Origin: Paraeggerthella hongkongensis | Lineage (GTDB): Bacteria; Actinomycetota; Coriobacteriia; Coriobacteriales; Eggerthellaceae | Direction of reading: 5' to 3' | Assembly (NCBI RefSeq): GCF_003726035.1 | Contig: NZ_QICD01000006.1 | Span: 1-64,000, forward strand | Length of the DNA stretch: 64,000 bases | Shown: piece after piece, positions 42,596-49,245 of the stretch | Position numbering within the stretch: position 1 is the first letter of the stretch | Layout: each line of letters begins with the position of its first letter | Translations under genes and position numbers: made by a program | The notes under the pieces: generated by a model | Seen by the model: only the letters and a program-made list of their open reading frames with translations | Told to the model about the DNA's origin: nothing | The model's database searches: none

Positions 42596-43189
42596 ATAGA
42601 ATCATGGGTGGCTTGCACCAACAGCGAACCACTCGGAACAACGGCTTGCATCTGTATTCAGAGGGGTAAAAAGTACGTTGGGTTATTCCCACTCGATGGC
42701 TTCGGTTCTGCCGTCCCGTCATTCCAGTTGCATCCAGTTTTCGGTGCCGTCTCGAATCGAGTGCCGCCAGGTAACGCCATGTCGTGTTTCATCGGCTTCG
42801 GGGACAAAAGCTGGGACAACTTCAAAAACTTTTTTCAAACTCAGGACGTTGAGTTTTTGTTTTTGTCCCAAAGGGCGCGGCGGGCCGCCTTTGGAGGCTC
42901 GATAGCGCCGAAAACGCCCGTTTTGAAACTCAATCGCTCTGTAGCCTGCAAGCCGCCAGCTGCAATCGCAGGTGAATCAGCGCGGGCGGCTTTAACGCCG
43001 TTCGCAAAACCGCAGGTCGCATGTCTTCGCCATCGGTAGGCAAAGTGAGTAGTCTCAGGTGGCTTTCCTATGAGTTGACGAACGGGCTTTGAGATTCCGC
43101 TGACGTCCTAAAACGCTTCGAGCTCCCTTGAATTTTCAGGCAGTACATGATATAAGGTAATTGGTTTTCCGTTAGGAAGGCTTCCAAGT
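42596..43189. other. junction without a gene
   Basis: No intact gene. The minus strand from about 42770 to 42681 contains an in-frame run (RHSIRDGTENWMQLE, stop, RDGRTEAIEWE, stop) that may be the 3' end of a decayed gene. CGAAAACGCCCGTTTTG at 42909 echoes the same motif in the left direct repeats. Confidence 0.4.
42681..42695. other. attR: candidate right attachment site
   Basis: TTATTCCCACTCGAT is similar to CTACTCCCACTCGAT at 181-195 (13 of 15). On the minus strand both read as the end of a frame with IEWE and a stop codon. In each case the GGTCTCAA cluster lies about 100 bases inside. This fits a pair of short att cores, but the exact crossover is not shown. Confidence 0.4.
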
Positions 43190-43217
43190 GCCGGGGACGT
43201 TTTCCCCGGCTTTTTTC
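43190..43217 (+). terminator. strong terminator-like hairpin in the DUF3800 leader
   Basis: GCCGGGG-ACGTTTT-CCCCGGC followed by TTTTTT, a canonical intrinsic terminator, ends 16 bases before the DUF3800 start codon. Its position inside a leader suggests attenuation; DUF3800 genes are known to be preceded by several described RNA motifs. Confidence 0.7.
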
Positions 43218-43850
43218 TTATCCAGGAGAACAATGCGAGAACTCAGCATCTTCGTCGACGAGTCGGGAAGCGACGGCCTCTCCGACCGCCACTACCTGCT
43301 TACCGTCGTCATGCACGACCAATCCGAGAGCATCGCGGATTCGATCGCGGCATATGAGGGCGCCCTTCGCGCCAAGGGGCTCCCGAACATACCCTTCCAT
43401 GCGTCGCCGCTCATGAACGGCAAGGACCAGTACTCTGGACTCAATCTGAAAACGCGCAAGATGCTGCTCGGCTCGTTCCGAGTCTTCTTCCGCCACATGC
43501 CCGTGAAGTACCATACCTTCGCATACGCGACCAAGCAGTTCGCCTCGCTCGACAAGCTCGCGGGGACGATGCGGAGGGACCTCGTGAACTTCCTGTTCGA
43601 CAACCTCGCGGAGCTGCAATCCTTCGATATGGTCAAGGTCTACTACGACAACGGCCAGCACTCCATCGCCGAGTCCCTCCATCGCGCGGTCGAGTACGCG
43701 CTGTCGAAGGACGCCGTCGTCTACCGGTCGGCGCAGCCCTCCGAGTACCGGCTTTCGCAGGCGGCAGACTACATCTGCACCATGGAGCTCACGGCGATCA
43801 AATACGCGGAGCATGCGGCCACCGCGACGGACGAGAAATTCTGGGTTAAA

Positions 43851-45183
43851 GGACAAAACGTGTTGCTGATCTGTCACGTTCTTGCAGGTAACACCCCAAT
43901 AAGGTGGGTCTATAGTTGGTCCCTCCCAACTACGAGGATGGACAGAACGTGTTGCTGATCCCGCCTATCGTCCCAGCTAAATGCCCATAAACATGCCATG
44001 TTAGTTGCCTGTGTCGACGTCGACGGAGGCAGGCGGTCCGATGGGCAAGGTGAGGTGCCCCTACTGCGGGGGCAAGACCAAGAGGAGTGGCAGGACGACC
44101 GCAGGGAGGCAGCGCTGGAGATGCCTCGCCTGCGGGGCAACGTTCGTCCATGGGATAGATGCTTCCGCGAAGACGTTGGACGGGTTCCTGACATGGCTGC
44201 TCTCCGGTGAGAGACAGTCCGACCTGCCGGGTGGCGGGAGGACCTTCAGGAGGAGGACCTCCAGGTTCTGGGACATATGGCCCCTGCCTCCCCTCGTGGA
44301 CGAGGTCTTCGATGTCGTCTACGTCGACGGGATATGGGTCGCTCGCGACGTCGTCGTGCTCATAGCCTGCACGGACGAGCATGTCCTCGGGTGGTACGTG
44401 GCAAGAAGCGAGAACTCGCGTGCCTGGTCGGCCCTGCTGGCCCGCATCGCCCCTCCCGGCGTGGTGGTGGGTGACGGCGGCTCGGGGTTCGCCGAGGCCG
44501 CCAGGCGCATGTGGCCCACCACGAGGGTCCAGCGTTGCACCTTCCATGCCTTCTGCCAGGTCAGAAGGTACACCACCTCACGTCCCAAGCTTAGGGCGGG
44601 CGTCGAGCCCTATGACCTCGCGTGCCGGCTGCCGCATGTTGCCAGCTCCGAGCAGGCGGCCGCCTGGATGGTCTCCTACGCGTCATGGTGCTCGCGCTGG
44701 AGTGCGTTCCTGGCCGAGCGCACCCGTGACGAGCGCGGACACCTGGCCTACACCCACGAGAGGCTCGTCAGGGCGAGAGGCTCGCTTACGACCCTCGTCA
44801 GGCAGGGGACGCTCTTCACCTACGTCGACCCTGGCCTCACGGGCGTGCTCGGGCCTCTGCCGGCAACGAACAACAGGATAGAGGGCGGCGTGAACGCCCA
44901 GCTGAGACGCATGCTGAGGGACCACAGGGGCCTCAGCACCACCAGGAGGATCAAGGCCGTCTACTGGTGGTGCTATCTGCACACGGAGTGCCCCCTGCCC
45001 GCTGCGCAGATCCTGAAGGTGATGCCCACGGATGACCAGATCGCCCGGGCATATCGCAACATCACCTACGGGCAGAGAAGCGAAGAACCGATGGAGTGGG
45101 GTGATGGCCTGGTCTGGCAGGATCTGCACCAGTCGGTCCCCTGGCGTTCGGACTGGGACTAGTCATAGCAACACGTTTTGTCC
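43851..45183 (+). mobile_element. IS256/IS1249-like insertion sequence
   Basis: Terminal inverted repeats GGACAAAACGTGTTGCT (43851-67) and AGCAACACGTTTTGTCC (45167-83) are perfect over 17 bp. A second, nearly identical left end (GGACAGAACGTGTTGCT) lies at 43940, 89 bases inside, with a hairpin TAGTTGG/CCAACTA (43913-43932) between. No target duplication is evident, as the flanks GGGTTAAA and TATAACCC do not match as direct repeats. It splits a DUF3800 gene. Confidence 0.82.
44041..45162 (+). CDS. IS256/IS1249-like transposase
   Basis: A 373-residue transposase. The N-terminal zinc-ribbon part (CPYCGGKTKRSG, CLACGATFVHG) is followed by a DDE domain: Asp in VVYVDGIWV, Asp in GVVVGDGGSG, and Glu in TNNRIEGGVN. 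A CTFHAFCQV motif and a C-terminal helical region are consistent with the IS1249 subgroup of the IS256 family. ATG 44041 is the start used, since the zinc ribbon begins directly after it. It appears intact. Confidence 0.83.
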   Translation: MGKVRCPYCGGKTKRSGRTTAGRQRWRCLACGATFVHGIDASAKTLDGFLTWLLSGERQSDLPGGGRTFRRRTSRFWDIWPLPPLVDEVFDVVYVDGIWVARDVVVLIACTDEHVLGWYVARSENSRAWSALLARIAPPGVVVGDGGSGFAEAARRMWPTTRVQRCTFHAFCQVRRYTTSRPKLRAGVEPYDLACRLPHVASSEQAAAWMVSYASWCSRWSAFLAERTRDERGHLAYTHERLVRARGSLTTLVRQGTLFTYVDPGLTGVLGPLPATNNRIEGGVNAQLRRMLRDHRGLSTTRRIKAVYWWCYLHTECPLPAAQILKVMPTDDQIARAYRNITYGQRSEEPMEWGDGLVWQDLHQSVPWRSDWD

Positions 45184-45276
45184 TATAACCCGAAATTCTT
45201 CGGCAAATGGTCCGATTTCAAGAAGGGCATACTGAAGGAGACGCGCAAGAAGCTCGTCTAGGGAGGCGATCAGCCC

Positions 45277-45498
45277 TTGGCGGAGCGTTTACCGACAATG
45301 GAGTCTGTCACGCGCGGAGGGTTGATAAATGTCACTTGGCTGCATAATAGGCTCCAGTTAGAAACCCTCGGGTTTGCGGGGCGGAATTGCGAAAGCGATT
45401 TCGCCTTTTTCCGAGATTACGAAGCAGTATCAGAGGGCTATAAAGCCGCATTGGAGGCAGCTATTTCGCGATTGGGCTCGAAGAGCTGCAGGCAATGA
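45277..45498 (+). CDS. hypothetical small protein after the DUF3800 gene
   Basis: A 73-residue frame starting at TTG 45277, or 66 residues from ATG 45298. GGGAGG at 45261-45266 is a possible ribosome site for the TTG. The sequence (LINVTWLHNRLQLETLGFAG) is unremarkable with no known motif. It could have been co-transcribed with the DUF3800 gene before the IS inserted. Confidence 0.35.
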   Translation: MAERLPTMESVTRGGLINVTWLHNRLQLETLGFAGRNCESDFAFFRDYEAVSEGYKAALEAAISRLGSKSCRQ

Positions 45499-45805
45499 GA
45501 CGACTCCAATCGGCCAGATTCAAGAGCCAGTGTTGACTAACTCGAATCCGGCACGCATCCTCGCGCCGTTCGTCTGCTCCCGCTCAGCCGAATCACCAAC
45601 CGCAACAGGCCATGTCCCAGCGGATGGGTACCATTTACCCGGGTGCACCTGGGGTAACGGGCCGGCAGGCCCGCGGAAGGTCGCTCGCATAACACGCAAC
45701 ATCAAACACGACAGAAGAGGCAAACGACAGATGCCGGACCCCGGACGACAGCACCGCGGAATACGAGCATTCCGACCACAACCGAACAATTCCAGCTACT
45801 AGGCA
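45499..45805. other. junction between the DUF3800 locus and element 2
   Basis: I see no supported gene. A 23-codon frame ending at 45801 has no support beyond a weak ribosome site. It ends with the terminator at 45806. Confidence 0.35.
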
Positions 45806-45827
45806 GGCGCCCGCATGGGCGCCTTTT
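45806..45827 (+). terminator. intrinsic terminator before element 2
   Basis: GGCGCCC-GCAT-GGGCGCC followed by TTTT. It isolates the second transfer region from the upstream locus. Confidence 0.75.
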
Positions 45828-45891
45828 ACTTTTCAGGGACTTAGACGAGCTAAGGCATGCGGCTCATGACCGTTTCGTGAAGGCCCGACCA

Positions 45892-45913
45892 GCTCGACCC
45901 ACCTCGACCCATC
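45892..45913. promoter_or_regulatory. CTCGACCCA direct repeat, upstream of the first HTH gene of element 2
   Basis: Two copies of CTCGACCCA spaced 10 bases apart (about one helical turn), followed by TC. A nearly identical 22-base block lies at 47931-47952, before the gene at 48103. Both are 120-150 bases ahead of a start codon, fitting a shared operator. Confidence 0.5.
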
Positions 45914-46031
45914 TCCGCTCGCGCCGTGCCCACCAATCGACATCAGGCGGTTCAATCGTCGCGCAGACGAAAAGGCACACGGTGCCGTGCGGTGTCCTCG
46001 CGCGGTGCCGCACGGGAAGATTGGAGGAACC

Positions 46032-46250
46032 ATGGCACGCACAGCCGAATGCGCCGCGCCCGAGGGCAACCAAGATCGCGGCGAATGGATGACGGTAATC
46101 GAGATGCAGGAGTACATGAGGGCGAGCCGAAACAAGGCGTACGACCTCATCTGGTCGGGAGGGATCGACTCGTACAGGCTCGGAAGGAAGCTCCTGGTGT
46201 CGAGGGCGTCAGTGGACGCCTACATCGAGTCGAGGAGCGGGAGGAAATGA
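46032..46250 (+). CDS. excisionase-like HTH protein, element 2
   Basis: A 72-residue protein. GEWMTVIEMQEYM, ASRNKAYDLIWSGG and YRLGRKLLVSRASVDAYIE form an HTH_17/excisionase fold. The ATG at 46032 has GGAGGAA before it. It stands at the start of the second transfer operon, the same place as 13467-13712 in element 1. Likely roles are regulation or excision. Confidence 0.65.
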   Translation: MARTAECAAPEGNQDRGEWMTVIEMQEYMRASRNKAYDLIWSGGIDSYRLGRKLLVSRASVDAYIESRSGRK

Positions 46251-46328
46251 CGGCGACGACCGCCCCGGGAGCCGCCCGCGGCCGGGCACGCGAAGGAGCC
46301 TCGAGACGAAAGGAGCTCGAGGACGACC

Positions 46329-46577
46329 ATGACCAAGAGCACTAGCAGGAGCCAGGTGAGGCTCATCGCATCGACCAACGCGATATTCGGCGCCGACGAG
46401 GCGTGCGCGATGCTGCGCATCAGCCGCGACGCCATGTACCGGCTCGCCAAGGACCCCGACGACCCGTTCCCGATCCGCTACATCGGCGGCAAGACGCGCG
46501 ACGGCATCGTGCTGCACGACGAGCTCGTCGCATGGGTCGAGCGAAACAGCATCCTCGGCTCGCCCAGAAGGAGCTAG
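46329..46577 (+). CDS. second small HTH protein, element 2
   Basis: An 82-residue protein with ADEACAMLRISRDAMYRLAK, then FPIRYIGGKTRDGIVLHDELVAWVERN. It is the counterpart of 13851-14120 in element 1 by position and by its AWVERN ending. It is DNA-binding by fold. It ends 5 bases before the initiator-like gene. Confidence 0.62.
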   Translation: MTKSTSRSQVRLIASTNAIFGADEACAMLRISRDAMYRLAKDPDDPFPIRYIGGKTRDGIVLHDELVAWVERNSILGSPRRS

Positions 46578-46582
46578 CGCCG

Positions 46583-47098
46583 ATGGCGGCCGCAGGCCCA
46601 AAGGGGCGCGATGGCCCCTCCCTGCGCGAGTTCACGGCGGTACGGCATTTCATGATGGCGGACCTGGGCCTCTCGGGGCTCCCTCTGCTCGTCTACGCGC
46701 GCATCTTCGGCTTCTGCGACGCCGGGTGCGACTACTTCGAGAGCAAGGGCGGCCTGGCCCGCTTCCTCAACGTGCAGGAGCGCAGCGCCCACCGCGCCAT
46801 CCGCGACCTGCTCGACCGGGGCCTCATCGAGGAATGCGGCGTGCACGCCCCGGCGCGCGGGCACGCCACCAAGCGGTACCGCATCGTGCGCGAGAGGCTG
46901 CCGCCCGGAGCGCTGGCAACCCCTGACGAGATGTCAGGGTTCTCGGCGCGAAAGGGTGACGAAATGACAGGGTTCGCCGCGAACAAGGGTGACGAACCGT
47001 CAGGGTTCGCAGCCCGAACCCCTGACGAGATGTCAGGCAAACCCCTGACGATATGCCACCCAATATCAAAAAGGGACAACAAGGACTTCAGAAGATAA
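46583..47098 (+). CDS. winged-helix replication-initiator-like protein, element 2
   Basis: A 171-residue protein. Residues 18-105 resemble those of 14117-14611 (FMMADLGLSGLPLLVYARIF, GGLARFLNVQERSAHRA, IRDLLDRGLIEE). The 3' part encodes an 11-residue repeat (pattern [GP]DEM[ST]GF[SA]A) because the DNA contains a 33-bp repeat array. It ends TICHPISKRDNKDF like its relative. A DnaC-like ATPase follows 14 bases downstream. The protein probably recognises the repeats in its own gene. Confidence 0.65.
   Translation: MAAAGPKGRDGPSLREFTAVRHFMMADLGLSGLPLLVYARIFGFCDAGCDYFESKGGLARFLNVQERSAHRAIRDLLDRGLIEECGVHAPARGHATKRYRIVRERLPPGALATPDEMSGFSARKGDEMTGFAANKGDEPSGFAARTPDEMSGKPLTICHPISKRDNKDFRR
46924..47058 (+). 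repeat. 33-bp TGAC-N5-GTCA repeat array in the initiator gene, element 2
   Basis: TGAC-N5-GTCA-like sites start at 46924, 46957, 46990, 47023 and 47046; the first three units are exactly 33 bp and the last step is 23 bp. Four of the five are TGACGA followed by three bases and a (G/C)(T/A)CA arm. The array is contiguous, so it is not a CRISPR. It resembles iterons in an initiator gene. Confidence 0.75.
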
Positions 47099-47112
47099 GG
47101 AGGGGGCGCCCG

Positions 47113-47901
47113 ATGGACCGAGCGGGACTCATCACCCTGGAGCAGGCCCGGGCGGCCGGGCTCTCCTTCGACGAGCCGGAGCCGAGGACGTGCCCGCACT
47201 GCGGCGCCGCCCTCGATCCGCTCGGCGCGGCGCTGGCGGGAAAGGTCGCCTGGGTCTCCGCCGCCCCCTGCCCGTGCGAGGGCGCGGCCCGCGAGCGGGA
47301 GGCCGAGGAGCGAAGGCGCGCGGCCCTCGCCGCCAAGGAGGAGGCCGCCCGCCGGGAGAAGGCGCTCTCGCGCGCGGGCATCCCCAGGCGTTGCTGGGCC
47401 GCCGAGGCCGACCGCCCCGAGTTCGCCGAGTACATCGCCTCGTTCGCGGGCAACGGGGGCGCCGGGCTCTACATACACGGGGGCGTCGGCGCCGGCAAGA
47501 CGCACGCCGCCTCCGCTATGGCCAGGCTGTTCGCCGAGGCCGGCTACGACGTCGCCTTCACGACGGCCAAGGGCATGCTCGAGCGTGTGAAGGCCACGTT
47601 CGACGAGGGCGGCACCGAGGCCGCCGTCGCGCGGTACGCCAAGTGCGACGTCCTCGTGCTCGACGACCTCGGCAAGGAGGACGCGACGGAATGGTCCGTC
47701 GGCACCGTGTTCAGCGTGCTCGACACGCGCTACGAGGACATGCGCCCGACCATCGTCACGTCGAACTACGCGCCGGGCGCGCTGGCGGACAGGCTCGCAA
47801 GGCGCGGCGAGCGCGTAACGGCAGAGGCGATCGCGAGCAGAATCTCCCAGACCTGCAGGCCCGTCTACCTCGGCGGAAGGGACAGGCGCCGGCGCGGCTA
47901 G
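47113..47901 (+). CDS. DnaC/IstB-like helicase loader ATPase, element 2
   Basis: A 262-residue AAA+ protein. The N-terminal Cys pairs (CPHCG, CPCEG) and a charged linker are followed by Walker A GGVGAGKT and Walker B VLVLDDLGKE, and a SNYAPG sensor-like segment. It is the orthologue of 14601-15386. ATG 47113 has an AGGAGG ribosome site and the same alignment start. It is expected to load helicase for replication of the excised element. Confidence 0.82.
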   Translation: MDRAGLITLEQARAAGLSFDEPEPRTCPHCGAALDPLGAALAGKVAWVSAAPCPCEGAAREREAEERRRAALAAKEEAARREKALSRAGIPRRCWAAEADRPEFAEYIASFAGNGGAGLYIHGGVGAGKTHAASAMARLFAEAGYDVAFTTAKGMLERVKATFDEGGTEAAVARYAKCDVLVLDDLGKEDATEWSVGTVFSVLDTRYEDMRPTIVTSNYAPGALADRLARRGERVTAEAIASRISQTCRPVYLGGRDRRRRG

Positions 47902-47930
47902 CTTGTGCGCTTCCCGTGGAGGCGCGGACG

Positions 47931-47952
47931 GCTCGACCCAGCTCGACCCATC
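47931..47952. promoter_or_regulatory. CTCGACCCA direct repeat, upstream of the 48103 gene
   Basis: This is the second copy of the 22-base block at 45892-45913 (21 of 22 identical), again with two CTCGACCCA units 10 bases apart. It lies in the 201-base leader of the gene at 48103. The AT-rich TATACA at about 47990 may be a -10 box. Confidence 0.5.
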
Positions 47953-48102
47953 GCGGGCGGCCCCGGTCGCCGCCGCAATCGAAATCGCTATACACGTCTT
48001 GGGCGGCGCCGGCGCGCCAGCACGCACGTCTGCTCCGACTCGCACCGTGCCCCCATCGCGAGGACGCCGCCCGCCAAGCAACAAACGAAAGGCGGAGGAC
48101 CC

Positions 48103-48636
48103 ATGGACGGCTTCGAGAGGATAACCGGCCGCGAGCACGAAGAGCTCGTGGAGAAGTGCCAGGAGAACGGCTGGCTCAAGGTCGGCGGCTTCGACTGGCA
48201 GGACGACCCGTTCCTCGAGGAGTACCCCTACGAGTTCTCCCGCACGGAGAGCGTCGACAGGCTCCGCGAGGCGCTCGGCTCGGGCAACTGGGCCATACGC
48301 CAGGGGTTCTGCTACCGCGACCTCGCGTTCATCCAGCAGGTGAACGGCGGCGACGAGTGGTGGACGCTCAAGCGCGACGGCGACGCGTGGACCGGCTTCG
48401 AGAGCTGGAGCTTCGGCGCCATCGCCCAGGAGCCCGAGCGGTTCGAGCGCGCCATGCGCGACATGTGCGAGGCGACGCCGGAGCAGTGCCGCAGCGGCGA
48501 GTGGGCCCATCTGCACGAGAAGGCGCCCGAGCCGCTGGCGCAGCGCGCCGCGTCCGCCCGCGAGGCGAGCCGCGCGCACGCCGGGCAGGAAGCCCGCGCC
48601 CCAATGGCGCGCGAGAGGGCCGTCGGGACCGAATAG
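48103..48636 (+). CDS. conserved element protein of unknown function, element 2
   Basis: A 177-residue protein. Orthologue of 15590-16360: CQENGWLKVGGFDWQDDP, EYPYEFSRTESVD, SGNWAIRQGF, LAFIQQVNGGDEWWTLKR. It lacks the C-terminal extension seen in element 1 and ends with a basic/Ala-rich stretch. GGAGG precedes ATG 48103. The strongly conserved aromatic core suggests an enzymatic or binding domain. The function is unknown. Confidence 0.62.
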   Translation: MDGFERITGREHEELVEKCQENGWLKVGGFDWQDDPFLEEYPYEFSRTESVDRLREALGSGNWAIRQGFCYRDLAFIQQVNGGDEWWTLKRDGDAWTGFESWSFGAIAQEPERFERAMRDMCEATPEQCRSGEWAHLHEKAPEPLAQRAASAREASRAHAGQEARAPMARERAVGTE

Positions 48637-48693
48637 GGACAACCGGGGCGCGAAGGCGCCCCTTTTTCATCTCGACTGGAAGGGAGGCGCGGG

Positions 48694-49245
48694 ATGGCGA
48701 GCGACTACGGGGACGAGGCGGGCGGCAAGCTGCTCGACTGGATGCTGAGAATCGGCCAGGAGGCCGGCGCCGAGGCCATGGCGCGCAGCGCGAGGGAGCT
48801 CTCGGAGCGCCTCGCGGGAATCCGCGGGACCATCGCCGGCGGGCGCGCCGAGGCCATCGCGGCCGAGGGCGTGCCGACCTACGCGAAGCTCAGCCTCGAG
48901 GAGCTCTCGGGGCTTCCCGAGTACGCGACGATCAAGGAGGTCGTCTCCGGCAAGCTGCGCACCGCGTCGGTCGAGCACCACATCATCCCCGGCGAGGGCC
49001 GCGACTGGCTGCTCTTCAAGGTGGAGGACGCGCCCGAGGTCGACGAGGCTTTCCGCCAGCTCGAGCAAGAGACGGGAAAGGCCGCCAAGCGCGCAAGGGA
49101 GCGGCTCTCCGAGATAGCCGAGAGGCGCCAGGCGCCCGAGCGGCTGGCCGAGCGCGCCGAGCGTGCGCGCGAGGCGTCGAGGGCCCACAGCCAGGGCCCC
49201 GGCCGGGAGCACGGCCCGCGGCATATCGAGGGGCCCGAGAGATGA
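48694..49245 (+). CDS. DUF3801/PcfB-like relaxosome accessory protein, element 2
   Basis: A 183-residue protein. Residues 1-130 match DUF3801 and its relative at 16399 (DYGDEAGGKLLDWMLRIGQ, LPEYATIKEVVSGKL, WLLFKVEDAPEVDEAFRQLE), followed by a basic tail. It is directly upstream of VirD4, overlapping it by 4 bases. A relaxosome or coupling role is inferred from PcfB of pCF10. Confidence 0.75.
   Translation: MASDYGDEAGGKLLDWMLRIGQEAGAEAMARSARELSERLAGIRGTIAGGRAEAIAAEGVPTYAKLSLEELSGLPEYATIKEVVSGKLRTASVEHHIIPGEGRDWLLFKVEDAPEVDEAFRQLEQETGKAAKRARERLSEIAERRQAPERLAERAERAREASRAHSQGPGREHGPRHIEGPER

Larger units (their letters stand above)
43233..45261 (+). pseudogene. DUF3800 gene interrupted by an insertion sequence
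   Basis: Residues 1-205 (43233-43850) start MRELSIFVDESGSDG, the DUF3800 signature with its DES motif, and continue through YYDNGQHSIAESL and QAADYICTMELTAIKYAE. The last part, NPKFFGKWSDFKKGILKE, is at 45184-45261. The two are separated by the IS. DUF3800 proteins are of unknown function but are predicted to have an RNase H-like fold. An intact protein would be about 230 residues. An AGGAGA ribosome site precedes ATG 43233. Confidence 0.8.

Noticed and set aside
42681-42760. guaA 3' end as the integration site
   Set aside because: The minus-strand IEWE-stop ending matches the C-terminus of GMP synthase, a known target, but the sequence upstream of those four residues does not read as GuaA and contains an in-frame stop.
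45732-45803. 23-codon frame before the element-2 terminator
   Set aside because: Purine-rich sequence upstream is a poor ribosome site and the peptide has no conserved features.
46924-47058. CRISPR array
   Set aside because: The repeat units abut with no unique spacers and lie in frame in a coding sequence; no cas gene is present.
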